Counted from the first letter of the stretch, positions 34,370-43,455 are shown. The stretch is 64,000 nucleotides of DNA from Akkermansiaceae bacterium UBA3385 (GCA_002358905.1 DEPT01000023.1:1-64000), one strand, 5' to 3'. The notes: generated by a model from the sequence alone, not told the origin. Translations and numbers: made by a program.

Positions 34370-34399
34370 AGTCTATCACGTTTTCTTATCCGGATTCAA
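34370..34399 (-). promoter_or_regulatory. Promoter of the FMN reductase-like gene, leaderless
   Basis: Minus strand: TTGAAT (34394-34399), 18-bp spacer, TAGACT (34370-34375), 7 bases before the ATG. Confidence 0.5.
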
Positions 34400-34718
34400 G
34401 TTCATTGTGTGTTGGAAACTTCTGATATATCACATCAGCCCGACAAATGGCAATTTAGCGAGCAGTTGTTTTTGTTGGGGCGGAGGGCCCTCAGTCCCTC
34501 ACCGTTTATGTTTTCGGGACGAAAGACCCGTGCTACGACAGATTTGCGACCCCGACAAATCCCAACTTGGCGCGCGAGTGGTCGCTTTTGCCCTGTTTTT
34601 TTCGAAAAGTGGGGGCGAAAGTTCTTTTTTTCTTAATTTTTGGTGCTGGTTTAAATGATATACATGCTCAAAAACTAATTTTTCTTAATAAAAATGCGAG
34701 TCATCATGAGCTTTCGGC
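34400..34718. other. Intergenic stretch before the PEP-CTERM gene
   Basis: Low-complexity, T-rich DNA with two CGACAAAT copies (near 34439 and 34552) and a GGGACGAAAGACCCGT motif at 34516-34531. A similar GGGAC...CCCGT motif lies at 37081-37096 beyond the gene. No coding sequence seen. Confidence 0.35.
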
Positions 34719-34746
34719 TTGACGTTGTGAAAAAAAATCGTATACT
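34719..34746 (+). promoter_or_regulatory. Promoter of the PEP-CTERM gene
   Basis: TTGACG (34719-34724), 16-bp spacer, TATACT (34741-34746), leaving a leader of about 70 bases with a short GCGCGA/TCGCGC hairpin. Confidence 0.65.
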
Positions 34747-34821
34747 ATCCGCGCGATATTTTTCGCGCTGCCAAATTCCGTTTGCCAGCTATCAAATACA
34801 TGACAAACTCAATTCGTCAAT

Positions 34822-36978
34822 ATGAAATTACATCTGCCTAAACTGCTCTGTGCAGCACTTCTCTGCGCTAACGTAAGCCCCGCTTTTGCTGAGGATTATA
34901 ATGTAGGAATTCATACCGGTTCGAACAAGCTTCCCAGCGACTCAGGTAATTATAAGACCTATAATGGAGATGTTACCCTTACTGATTCCGATCGCATGGG
35001 TGTGTTTGCTGAGGATGGAAGACTGCTGGGTGATAAGGATTTCGGCAAGGAAGAATGGAAGACCAAAAGTACCATCGGTAAAGAACTGGTACAAGTATCC
35101 TCTGGTACTGTTGTCAAGAATGTTAACGTTACGGGAACTCTTTCTCTGAATGGTTCTTCTCAGGTTTCCCTTGGTGGTCAGTATAAAACGCCTACTGCTT
35201 ATCTTGGCATTGGTAACCTTGGTACTTATGGTTCCAGCATAGATGAATTCACTGGCCTGATTGTGAATAATCTGGAGGTTAACGACAATGCCCAGCTGAA
35301 TACCTGGAACACTATTGCAAACAAGGTAACGGTTAATGGCGGCACGGTTAACATTCACACATACCGCGCAGAAGGTAACATGGGCTACCGTTTGGAAGAT
35401 GCGAGGGACTCCAAGCAGGTGCAGTTTAAGGAAGAATTGAATATTAACGGTGGTACTGTCACTGTTGGTCACGGTTCGTATATCGACTATACTAACTCCA
35501 GTGCCGCATCCACCCAGAATCCTGAGACGGATTACCACACCATCACGGCTTTTGGTTCGTTCTCCTATGAGGGTAATCCCACTATTGTGGGTAGTACGGT
35601 GACTGGCGTTTCCAGCTATGAAATTAACTCTTCCCAAATCAACCAGACGGATGGTACCTTGATTGTAAGAGGTAAGTCTCTCTCTATCGGTGGGCTGAAT
35701 ATCAATCAGTCCGGTGGTAATCTGGAAATTTCCAAGGATACCTATCACTTCCTTGCTGATTACGGCGATAGCACGATTGAGCAGTCCGGTGGTACGATGA
35801 CTCTGGGCTGCCTCAAGGCTTTTAACACATACTACGACAGTGTTGTTCAAAGTTTGGAAGAAAATGGTCAGAAGGCGGAAATTAATCCTTCTGTTGCCAT
35901 TATTCAGACTGGCGAAGGTGTGATGAACCTGAATGGTGTCAAGTTCACCAATCAGAAGACAGGTGCAGCCTCTACCGAAAAGAGCACTATCGCTCAGTCC
36001 GGTAAGGGTACAATCAATCTGAATGGTGTTTACGAGGGTGCAACCTTCGACATCACTCAGTCCGGTCAGGGTGGAACGATCAACGTGAACGGTTCCCTTT
36101 CTGCTCAGAATGTGAACCAGTCCAACGGTGGCACTATCAAAGTGTCCGATAGCGCTGTCCTGGAAGCCACTGAGGTGAATGCCGGGCAGGTGAAGATTGA
36201 GGGCGCTGCTCTGAGCGGTGGTTCCATCAGCACTGTAGAGAACAAGGTGACTATCGATGGTGATCTTGCCGCTGCCGATGTGACGGTGAACGGTGGTGAA
36301 CTTCGCAATGAAGGACACATGGTGGTGAGCGGTCACATTGTGCTGAAGGATGGCAGCTCCCTGGTGAACAAGGGTACAATTTCCGCAAGCTCCGCTTATG
36401 CTCTCATGATGACTGATGAGCAGGCTGCCGAGATGCTGAATGTCGGCGTGACTGATCTGATTGTCGTGGAAGCTGGTGCAACGCTCGATAATCTGGAGGG
36501 TAACATTGAAGCCAGTGTGCTGGTGCAGGGTGGTACGGTGACTCTGGCCACCGGCAGCACCCAGGATATCACCATGGAATCCGGCGAAATCTTCGTGACG
36601 GGCCAGGTGGAGACCGGTTCCCTTACGCTGAAGGGCGGTACCATCAACTTCTCCGAAGGTGCAAGCGTGGAGCTTCGTGACGGAGATATGCTTGACCTGA
36701 ACGGCGCAACGATCGTTATCAATGTGGAGGATGTGAGCAACATGGTGGATTCTACCATCGTGGATCTGTTCAACACCACCGATGAGTCTGCTATCTCTAA
36801 TCTAGCGGGTACGAAGGTGCAGTTTGTGGATCAGAACAACGCTACTGTTTCCGGTACCATCACGGGTACGGTTGAAAATGGTGGCGGTAGCATGACAGTT
36901 CTTCTGCCCGAGCCCACTACGGCTACGCTTTCTCTGCTGGCTCTCGCGGGCCTGGCCATGCGTCGCCGCCGCAAGTAA
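34822..36978 (+). CDS. PEP-CTERM surface protein with beta-helix-like repeats
   Basis: Signal peptide MKLHLPKLLCAALLCANVSPAFA, then about 660 residues rich in Gly, Asn, Thr and Val with recurring short strands (LNGVKFTNQKTG, INLNGVYEGATFDITQSGQGGTINVNGSL, VNQSNGGTIKVSDSAVLEATEVNAGQVKIEGAAL), typical of right-handed beta-helix passengers. The end is VLLPEPTTATLSLLALAGLAMRRRRK: a PEP motif, a membrane helix and an Arg/Lys cluster, i.e. a PEP-CTERM sorting tail handled by exosortase. Unlike the first gene of the window, there is no beta-barrel. The function is probably surface display; no enzyme motif was seen. Confidence 0.85.
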   Translation: MKLHLPKLLCAALLCANVSPAFAEDYNVGIHTGSNKLPSDSGNYKTYNGDVTLTDSDRMGVFAEDGRLLGDKDFGKEEWKTKSTIGKELVQVSSGTVVKNVNVTGTLSLNGSSQVSLGGQYKTPTAYLGIGNLGTYGSSIDEFTGLIVNNLEVNDNAQLNTWNTIANKVTVNGGTVNIHTYRAEGNMGYRLEDARDSKQVQFKEELNINGGTVTVGHGSYIDYTNSSAASTQNPETDYHTITAFGSFSYEGNPTIVGSTVTGVSSYEINSSQINQTDGTLIVRGKSLSIGGLNINQSGGNLEISKDTYHFLADYGDSTIEQSGGTMTLGCLKAFNTYYDSVVQSLEENGQKAEINPSVAIIQTGEGVMNLNGVKFTNQKTGAASTEKSTIAQSGKGTINLNGVYEGATFDITQSGQGGTINVNGSLSAQNVNQSNGGTIKVSDSAVLEATEVNAGQVKIEGAALSGGSISTVENKVTIDGDLAAADVTVNGGELRNEGHMVVSGHIVLKDGSSLVNKGTISASSAYALMMTDEQAAEMLNVGVTDLIVVEAGATLDNLEGNIEASVLVQGGTVTLATGSTQDITMESGEIFVTGQVETGSLTLKGGTINFSEGASVELRDGDMLDLNGATIVINVEDVSNMVDSTIVDLFNTTDESAISNLAGTKVQFVDQNNATVSGTITGTVENGGGSMTVLLPEPTTATLSLLALAGLAMRRRRK

Positions 36979-37002
36979 TGCTTGTCAAAGTTGAGTAAGT
37001 GT

Positions 37003-37038
37003 CTGCCCGGTCCGGAATCCTCCGGATCGGGCAGTTTT
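37003..37038 (+). terminator. Terminator after the PEP-CTERM gene
   Basis: A 14-bp stem (CTGCCCGGTCCGGA with TCCGGATCGGGCAG, one G-U), loop ATCC-like, then TTTTG. Confidence 0.85.
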
Positions 37039-37281
37039 GTAATCTGGAGATTTGTCATGGGAGTAAATTTGTCGGAGTTTGGGACTTTAGTCCCGTAAAC
37101 TTAAGCGGTTATGAGATGGAATATCTTTCTGCGAAAGAACAGGAGCCCCTCTGCAAATCCTTGGTTAAACGTTGCCGTGCGAGTCGTTTTGCTGTTAAAT
37201 CGCGGGCACGAACCCGCAATGAAATTTGTCACAGGTGAGGCGGGGTGAATCCGGGCATTTTACATAAGACTTACATCAGCC

Positions 37282-37309
37282 TTGCCAAGTGGGCGGAATC
37301 AGGTATAAT
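37282..37309 (+). promoter_or_regulatory. hisS promoter
   Basis: TTGCCA (37282-37287), 16-bp spacer, TATAAT (37304-37309), leaving a leader of about 27 bases. The 37039-37281 stretch shows only the GGGACTTTAGTCCC palindrome and no convincing gene. Confidence 0.6.
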
Positions 37310-37342
37310 GGGCGCGAACAACTCATTTATTCATTTAACACT

Positions 37343-38617
37343 ATGCCTGACGCACGATTCCAACCGCTGCCCGGATTCCGCGATTTTGCCCCGCAGGAAT
37401 GCGCATTCCGCAACTATCTGTTCAACACTTGGCGGCGTGTGGCGCATCGTTATGGCTTTGTGGAATGGGAAGCTCCCACCATTGAATCCACGGAGCTGTA
37501 CCTCAAGAAATCCGGAGGTGAGCTGCCTACCCAGCTTTTCCGTTTCAAGGACCAAGGCGAGCGCGATATTACCGTGCGCCCGGAGCTCACGGCTTCCCTT
37601 GGCCGCATTGCCGCAGCCTATCAGCGTGAATACACCAAGCCGCTCAAGTGGTTTGAGATTGGCTCTTGCTTCCGTTACGAAAAGCCTCAGAAGGGTCGAC
37701 TTCGTGAGTTTGTGCAGTTCAATGCCGATATTCTGGGCGAGGCCGGGGAGGGGTCCGATGCCGAACTGATTTCCCTGGCCATTGACTGCATGCGTGAGTT
37801 TGGTTTTACCGCCAATGATTTCGTGGTGCGAATCTCTGACCGCGAGGTGTGGCTCAAGTATGCTGCTGACAATGGCGTGGAAGAAGAACGTGTACCTGAT
37901 TTCCTGGCCATTATCGATAAGTTTGAGCGTGACCGTCCCGAATATTGCCAGGAAAAGCTGGATGCCTTCGGCATGAAACGCGAGGACCTGGTGAATTTCA
38001 TTGCCAATCCGCCCGCCGGTTGTTCCCCCCGCTATGATGCGGTGTTGGCAGAACTGCAGGCCCGTGGTCTGGAGGACTATGTGAAGCTGGACCTTTCCGT
38101 GGTACGAGGCCTTGCCTATTACACCGGGCTGGTGTTCGAGATTTTCGACAAGGGACACACCCTCCGCGCCGTGGCCGGCGGTGGCCGATACAATGGCCTG
38201 GTTTCCACGCTCTCCAATGGAGCTGTGGATATGCCGGCTACGGGTTTTGCCATGGGTGATGCGGTGATTGCCCACCTTATCGAGGCATGCCCGGCGGCCC
38301 GTGAACTGCGCGATGCTGCGCTCAAGACCTCTCAGGTGGATGTGTGCATGGTGTTGGCTGCACCGGAGAAGCGCCCGCAGATGCTTGGCCTTGCTTCGGC
38401 TCTGCGCGATGCTGGTTTGCGGGTTGATCTGCCCCTGGCTCCTGCCAAGATGGGCAACCAGCTGAAGCGTGCGGAAAAGATTGGCGCACGTTATGCCGTT
38501 ATCATCGGTTCTGAGTATCCCGAACTGGAGCTCAAGAACATGCTCACTCGAGAATCCATGCACGCCTCTCCCAATGGGCTCATGGCCGAGCTGCTGGGCG
38601 ATGATGAAGAAGTGTAA
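37343..38617 (+). CDS. hisS: Histidine-tRNA ligase
   Basis: Charges tRNA-His. Class II motifs: motif 1 region FNTWRRVAHRYGFVEWEAPTIESTELY, motif 2 CFRYEKPQKGRLREFVQFNADILG, the histidine-binding LSVVRGLAYYTGLVFEIFD and motif 3 GGGRYNGLVSTL...ATGFAMGDAVI. The C-terminal anticodon-binding domain follows (VDVCMVLAAPEKRPQMLGLASALRDAGL). The ATG at 37343 is chosen; an earlier in-frame start at 37289 would overlap the promoter. Confidence 0.95.
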   Translation: MPDARFQPLPGFRDFAPQECAFRNYLFNTWRRVAHRYGFVEWEAPTIESTELYLKKSGGELPTQLFRFKDQGERDITVRPELTASLGRIAAAYQREYTKPLKWFEIGSCFRYEKPQKGRLREFVQFNADILGEAGEGSDAELISLAIDCMREFGFTANDFVVRISDREVWLKYAADNGVEEERVPDFLAIIDKFERDRPEYCQEKLDAFGMKREDLVNFIANPPAGCSPRYDAVLAELQARGLEDYVKLDLSVVRGLAYYTGLVFEIFDKGHTLRAVAGGGRYNGLVSTLSNGAVDMPATGFAMGDAVIAHLIEACPAARELRDAALKTSQVDVCMVLAAPEKRPQMLGLASALRDAGLRVDLPLAPAKMGNQLKRAEKIGARYAVIIGSEYPELELKNMLTRESMHASPNGLMAELLGDDEEV

Positions 38618-38646
38618 GGAACCCTGTCTGCCCGCTGCTGCTGGAG

Positions 38647-39714
38647 ATGCTGCGCCGCCTTTCAGCACTGTTGCTTCCGGGGCTGCTGCTGCAGTGCGCA
38701 CCGGCCGTGTCGGTGCACAGTGTGCCGCAGCAGCCTAAGGCCAGGATTCAGAGTGCGCCTGAGCCTGTGGTGAGAACCCAGGCCCAGCTTGAATCCTCTT
38801 TTGCGGGGTGGACCGCCAGTGCCCGGAATCCCATTAATTTCCGCCTGGATGGCGAGTTGAAGGGAAAATGGCGCCAGTTGCTGAACGAGCATGTATGGGG
38901 AGAAGTGGCGCGCCGCTGCACCACTGCTTTCATGGAGTCTGGGCAGGTTTCTCTTACTCTGGAATACAGGGATTATGTAAGACTGAATGCTGCTTTTCGC
39001 AATCCTGCGTTCCGGGTATCCCTGGCTCCGGATGAGGAAGCTGTGCTTCGCTATGCTGAACAGCGGGTGCGGCAACTTCTGCGCCCTGGTATGACCGATG
39101 CGCAGAAAGCACTTGCTCTGCACGATTTTCTGATAAATACGGCCCGGTACGAAGAAGATGGCGGCTGCAATGTAGCTGATGTGCTGCGAGGTGGTGCCGG
39201 CTGCTGCGAGGCATACGGCGCAGCCATGTGCGTGCTGCTGGAAATTGCCGGTATCCCATCTCGTTTTGTGACCGGCAGAGCCAAAGGCCCTCACGCATGG
39301 AACATGGCCCGGCTCGATGGTACCTGGTACCACATAGATGCAACATGGGATGATCCTGTTATCGGGGATGGCTCCCGCCAGGAAGTTTCTCATGCCTGGT
39401 TCTGCTTGTCGGATGCTGAAATGTCCCGTACCCACCAATGGAACCGGGCTTCCTATCCTGCCACGGGCAATACGACAGCCGCTTACTACCGTCAGTCGGG
39501 TACTTATTTCACCAGCTTTGAAGCTTATTGGCAGGCTGCCATGGCAGCCTGGCGTCGTGGGAAAAAACGGTTTGAAGGCTACCTGACCACCTACGGCAGC
39601 CCCGGGCAGTTCCAGCGCAACCTGCAGCGCTCGGTCTCCCGGAATACCCCGAATCAATTCCGCTGGACCGGTCCGGAGTCTTCCTCCGGTCCCGTCATCC
39701 TTACGTTCGAGTGA
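38647..39714 (+). CDS. Transglutaminase-like lipoprotein with intact catalytic triad
   Basis: Signal sequence with lipobox (ALLLPGLLLQC; Cys about residue 17). The central domain is transglutaminase-like: catalytic Cys in GGAGCCEAYGAAM (about residue 187), His in GPHAWNMARLDGTWY (about 216) and Asp in HIDATWDDP (about 231), so the triad is intact. The substrate may be a peptide or protein in the envelope, by inference. A protein at 52833-54731 carries two copies of the same fold with the Cys lost. It follows hisS by 29 bases and may be co-transcribed. Confidence 0.82.
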   Translation: MLRRLSALLLPGLLLQCAPAVSVHSVPQQPKARIQSAPEPVVRTQAQLESSFAGWTASARNPINFRLDGELKGKWRQLLNEHVWGEVARRCTTAFMESGQVSLTLEYRDYVRLNAAFRNPAFRVSLAPDEEAVLRYAEQRVRQLLRPGMTDAQKALALHDFLINTARYEEDGGCNVADVLRGGAGCCEAYGAAMCVLLEIAGIPSRFVTGRAKGPHAWNMARLDGTWYHIDATWDDPVIGDGSRQEVSHAWFCLSDAEMSRTHQWNRASYPATGNTTAAYYRQSGTYFTSFEAYWQAAMAAWRRGKKRFEGYLTTYGSPGQFQRNLQRSVSRNTPNQFRWTGPESSSGPVILTFE

Positions 39715-39867
39715 TTACTTTTGTCGGCTCCGTGAGCCCACGGAGTGGACTTTTGAGTTCCGAGTGGTTATTCGCTTCTGTCTCCGGCTACGCTCGTGTC
39801 TGAACCGGTAGCTATGGGGGCGCAAATCGGTTTGCCTGAATGACTTGCCGGATGGAACGCGGCAAAT

Positions 39868-40671
39868 TCACAGAACCAGAGCCATGATGAGCATGCCGGT
39901 GGCCACGCCGTAGATGCTCAGGTGGTGGTGGCCCCAGCGTTCGGCCATGGGCAGGAGTTCGTCAAAGGAAATGTAGACCATGATACCAGCAACCGCAGCA
40001 AAGAGCACGGCCAGCAGGGTGGGGCTCAGGAAAGGCAGCAGAATGAGCATACCCACGAGGGCTCCCAGTGGTTCGGCCAGACCTGAAAGCAATGCCCAGT
40101 TGAATGCCTTGCGACGGCTGCCGGTGCCGTAGAGCAGGGGAAGTGCCACGGCAATGCCTTCCGGCACGTTGTGGATGGCCACGGCCAGGGCTACAGAGGT
40201 GGCAATACCTGTGTTGTCAAAAGCAGAGGCCACTGTGGCTATACCTTCCGGAAAGTTGTGAATGGCAATGGCCAGGGTGAAGAGCAGGGCGGAGCGACGC
40301 AACTTGGCATTGCCAGAGAATTCTCCCGTGGGCTTCACGCCTTCCAGACTTCCCGGAGTCGGCACTTCGTGCGGGTTTTCGTCTTCCGGAATCAGGCGGT
40401 CGATGATACAGGCCAGGGCCATGCCTCCGAAGAATGCCACCGTTGTAATCAGTTTGGCATTTTCTGCAAGCATTTCTGCGGCTGCGGGCATAAGCTCCAT
40501 GAAAGAGATATACACCATTACACCCGCGCTGGCACCCAGCGCAAAGGTGAGCATACGTGTGTCGGTGCGCTTTACGAAAAGCGCCAGCGCTGCACCGATG
40601 CCGGTGCTCAGACCTGCCAGCAGGGAGAGCCCCCCGCCCAGCAGAAGATTATCCTGTATGCCCGTCAGCAT
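39868..40671 (-). CDS. zupT: ZIP-family zinc transporter (ZupT-like)
   Basis: Eight-helix metal importer of 267 residues. The metal-binding helices IV and V are HNFPEGIATVASAF and AIHNVPEGIAVALPLLYGTG, both with the HNxPEG motif. VYISFMELMPAAAEML and VYISFDELLPMAERWGHHHLSIYG are further typical motifs, and there is a short His-rich segment near the C-terminus. Likely imports zinc, perhaps iron too. Its promoter (TTGACA-17-TAAACT) ends 6 bases before the ATG. Confidence 0.9.
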   Translation of the reverse strand: MLTGIQDNLLLGGGLSLLAGLSTGIGAALALFVKRTDTRMLTFALGASAGVMVYISFMELMPAAAEMLAENAKLITTVAFFGGMALACIIDRLIPEDENPHEVPTPGSLEGVKPTGEFSGNAKLRRSALLFTLAIAIHNFPEGIATVASAFDNTGIATSVALAVAIHNVPEGIAVALPLLYGTGSRRKAFNWALLSGLAEPLGALVGMLILLPFLSPTLLAVLFAAVAGIMVYISFDELLPMAERWGHHHLSIYGVATGMLIMALVL

Positions 40672-40677
40672 GCGCGT

Positions 40678-40706
40678 AGTTTAGCCGTTTTTATGTGCGG
40701 TGTCAA
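40678..40706 (-). promoter_or_regulatory. zupT promoter, leaderless
   Basis: Minus strand: perfect TTGACA (40701-40706), 17-bp spacer, TAAACT (40678-40683), 6 bases before the ATG. Confidence 0.65.
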
Positions 40707-40789
40707 CGTTAATGCCCGGTTCTAACGGAACGCAATGCGTATTTTTGCGTTCATCTTTTTTGTATAACAGGCATAAGTCCATGTTTTTT

Positions 40790-40820
40790 GCTCGCCATGG
40801 CGAGCGGAAAGTGGTAGACT
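40790..40820 (+). promoter_or_regulatory. 16-bp palindrome over the -35 region of the pilT operon
   Basis: GCTCGCCATGGCGAGC is a perfect 16-bp palindrome (40790-40805). A -10-like TAGACT follows at 40815-40820, so the palindrome covers the place where the -35 box should be. This suits an operator, possibly for an activator or repressor. Confidence 0.45.
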
Positions 40821-40834
40821 GAACGGCAACCGAC

Positions 40835-42247
40835 ATGAGCGATTCTACTTATATCTATGATAACGTTGGTGAGTACCTGAAGCTGGGTAAGACCATCTAC
40901 AGCCCCACCATGTACCTTGGGCCGGGGCTTCAGCCGTACTGGATGCAGGCCGGTGCTTACACCCCTGTGGCCGAAACTGCGGGCGTGTTGACGGCAGAGG
41001 ATACAAACAAGCTGGTGGAAAGCTGCACCACGGCAGAACAGCGTGCTGAACTTGCAGAAAAGGGCGTAGTGGATTTTATTACTGAAGGACCTTGCGGCAA
41101 GTACCATGCATACATCTATGCCCAGGCTGAGGGACCTCTGCTGATTCTTCTTTCTCTGCATGTGGACGATTTCCTCAAGCAGGGTGTTGATGCCAAGTGC
41201 TCGGATATTCACCTGCCTTCCTGCAATCCTCCTTCCTGGCGCCGATTCGGTACCCTGCAGCCCATGTGGGAGGGCGCTCCCGTGCTTACCAAGGATGACA
41301 CCCTGGCCCTGGTCAACAGCTTCCTGGGTGAAAAGGAATGGACCCGCCTGAAGGAAATCGGGGACGTGGACTTTGCGTACCAGAATGACCTGGGGCGTTA
41401 CCGTACCTCCGTCATTTCCCAGCGCCTGGGCTATGATATCTGCTACCGTATCATCAACAGCCGCGTGTTCTCCATGAAGGAAATCAACCTTCCGACCGAA
41501 TTCGTGGAGCCGCTCACCCGCTTCACTAACGGTATCATTCTGGTGACCGGTGCTGTGGGTTCCGGTAAATCCACCACGCTGGCATCTATCATTGATTTCA
41601 TCAACAGCGACCGCCACGATCACATCATCACCATGGAAGATCCCATCGAAACGGTGTTCGAATGCAAGGGCTGCCATGTGAACCAGCGTGAGGTACACAC
41701 TCATACCGAATCCTTCGGCCGTGCTCTGCGTGCAGCTCTGCGTGAAGACCCGGATGTCATCATGGTGGGTGAAATGCGTAACCTGGAGACCATTTCTCTG
41801 GCTCTTTCCGCTGCAGAAACGGGTCACCTTGTGCTGGGTACACTGCATACCGGCTCCGCGGCCCGTACGATTGACCGTATTCTGGATGCATTCCCCGTGG
41901 AGGAGCAGGACCACATTCGCGTGATGGTATCCGAATCCCTTCGTGGCATCTTCTCCCAGCAGCTCGTTCCTCGAAAGGATGGCAAGGGCCGTGTGATGGC
42001 TCTGGAACTCCTGGTGAACAATGCTGCTGTGGCCAACTCCATCCGTGAAGGTAAGACCTTCATGATTCCGGGCTTTATTCAGACCGGTAAGAACCAGGGT
42101 ATGCGCCTGATGGATGATTCCCTGCAGCAGTTGTATCTCGATGGCATCATTGCCGGCGAGGAATGCCTGAGCCGCGCTACTGACCGCGTGATGATGGAGA
42201 AGTTCCTGAACGAACACCCCGAACCCGCAGCCCCCGCACAGGCCTGA
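40835..42247 (+). CDS. PilT-like ATPase with duplicated N-terminal domain
   Basis: Retraction-type ATPase of type IV pili, 470 residues versus about 350-370 for PilT. Walker A is TGAVGSGKSTT (about residue 241); the Asp box and Walker B region read HIITMEDPIE and DPDVIMVGEMRN, and the His box is LGTLHTGSA. Before the normal PAS-like N-domain (about residues 107-210: CSDIHLPSCNPPSWRRFGTLQPM) there is a second, diverged copy (about 10-105: VGEYLKLGKTIYSPTMYLGPGLQPYWMQAGAYTPV...VVDFITEGPCGKYHAYIYAQ). It heads a two-gene operon with pilT. It may be a PilU-like partner; that is inference. Confidence 0.88.
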   Translation: MSDSTYIYDNVGEYLKLGKTIYSPTMYLGPGLQPYWMQAGAYTPVAETAGVLTAEDTNKLVESCTTAEQRAELAEKGVVDFITEGPCGKYHAYIYAQAEGPLLILLSLHVDDFLKQGVDAKCSDIHLPSCNPPSWRRFGTLQPMWEGAPVLTKDDTLALVNSFLGEKEWTRLKEIGDVDFAYQNDLGRYRTSVISQRLGYDICYRIINSRVFSMKEINLPTEFVEPLTRFTNGIILVTGAVGSGKSTTLASIIDFINSDRHDHIITMEDPIETVFECKGCHVNQREVHTHTESFGRALRAALREDPDVIMVGEMRNLETISLALSAAETGHLVLGTLHTGSAARTIDRILDAFPVEEQDHIRVMVSESLRGIFSQQLVPRKDGKGRVMALELLVNNAAVANSIREGKTFMIPGFIQTGKNQGMRLMDDSLQQLYLDGIIAGEECLSRATDRVMMEKFLNEHPEPAAPAQA

Positions 42248-42278
42248 GCTTAGTTGAACCTTTATCCCGTTTGTTGAA

Positions 42279-43373
42279 ATGAAGAATAAAATTGACGTGT
42301 TTTTCCAGGCTCTGGTGGACCAGGGTGGTTCTGACCTTCACCTTTCCGAAGGTGAGCCGCCGAAGGTTCGCGTGCATGGCGATGTGACGGCTATTCGTGA
42401 GGAGCCTCTCACTCACGAGGAGATGGTAGAGCTCATGGAGCCCATCTGCCCGCCTAAGCTCTGGAAGGAGTTCTGCGAAATCGGTGATGCCGACTTTGCC
42501 TATGAAATGGACGAGAAATCCCGTTTCCGTTGCAATTTCATGAAGCAACAGCGCGGCTATTGCTGTGTGTTCCGTCTCATTCCCACCAAGATTCTCACCC
42601 TTGAGCAGCTGAATGTGCCGGAGCAGATTAAGCGATTCGGCGAGATGCGCTCCGGTCTTGTACTGGTGACCGGCCCCACCGGTTCCGGTAAGTCCACGAC
42701 ACTGGCTGCTCTTATTGACTATATCAACACGAACTTTGCCCGCCACATCATCACGGTGGAGGAACCTATCGAATTCGTGCATCCCAGCAAGAAGAGTATC
42801 ATTACCCAGCGTGAAGTGCCGAATAATTGCCCGACCTTCGCCGATGGTTTGCGTGCTTCTCTGCGCGAGGATGCCGACATTGTGCTGGTGGGCGAAATGC
42901 GCGACCTGGAGACTATTTCCCTTGCTCTCACGGCTGCTGAAACCGGTCTGCTCGTATTCGGTACGCTGCACACCAACAACGCCCGCAAGACGGTAGACCG
43001 TATCATCGACGTGTTCCCGGCAGAGCAGCAGTCCCAGGCCCGCACTATGCTGGCCGGCTCGCTTCGCGGTGTGGTGGCGCAGCTGCTCATGAAGCGCTGC
43101 GATAAGCCCGGCCGTGTGGCAGTGAATGAAATCCTCTTTGCCACACCGGCTGTGAGTGCCATTATTCGCGAAGGTGCCACTCAGAAACTGGCTGACGTTA
43201 TTACCGGCGGTAAAGGGCTGGGTATGCAGTTTATGGACGATGCCATCTGGCAGAAGCTGCAGCAGGGGCTCGTCTCTGCGGAAGAGGCCTACATGAAGGC
43301 CATTGATAAGGCTCGTTTCAAGAACTTCCTTCCCAAGGAACTTCAGAATATGGCCAACGCCGGCGGCGCATAA
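42279..43373 (+). CDS. pilT: Type IV pilus retraction ATPase PilT
   Basis: A 364-residue hexameric ATPase of normal length. The N-domain is GGSDLHLSEGEPPKVRVHGDV, Walker A is TGPTGSGKSTT (about residue 132), the Asp box is HIITVEEPIEF, Walker B is DADIVLVGEMRD, and the His box is FGTLHTNNA. The C-terminus keeps the ASLR-like GLRASLREDAD. It powers pilus retraction and twitching. It is 31 bases downstream of a longer paralogue and ends in a strong terminator. No pilin or assembly genes lie in the window. Confidence 0.93.
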   Translation: MKNKIDVFFQALVDQGGSDLHLSEGEPPKVRVHGDVTAIREEPLTHEEMVELMEPICPPKLWKEFCEIGDADFAYEMDEKSRFRCNFMKQQRGYCCVFRLIPTKILTLEQLNVPEQIKRFGEMRSGLVLVTGPTGSGKSTTLAALIDYINTNFARHIITVEEPIEFVHPSKKSIITQREVPNNCPTFADGLRASLREDADIVLVGEMRDLETISLALTAAETGLLVFGTLHTNNARKTVDRIIDVFPAEQQSQARTMLAGSLRGVVAQLLMKRCDKPGRVAVNEILFATPAVSAIIREGATQKLADVITGGKGLGMQFMDDAIWQKLQQGLVSAEEAYMKAIDKARFKNFLPKELQNMANAGGA

Positions 43374-43402
43374 GGCCAGGTGTTGATTTTTGTGTGAATA
43401 AA

Positions 43403-43440
43403 GCGGGCATTGGGAGTTTTCCCAATGCCCGCTGTTTTGT
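43403..43440. terminator. Bidirectional terminator between pilT and the topoisomerase gene
   Basis: A 12-bp stem (GCGGGCATTGGG with CCCAATGCCCGC) with a loop of about 6 bases, then TGTTTTGTTG; serves the convergent genes. Confidence 0.8.
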
Positions 43441-43455
43441 TGAGAACGGGAGCGT

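Noticed and set aside
36999..37238. 79-codon open frame after the PEP-CTERM gene
   Set aside because: It starts inside the terminator hairpin, has no promoter or domain and overlaps a palindromic stretch.
39718..39866. Possible degenerate copy of the hairpin-rich mobile end (CTCCGTG/CACGGAG and CGAGTGGTTA)
   Set aside because: Only short matches to the element ends, in the wrong order; more likely a terminator region between convergent genes.
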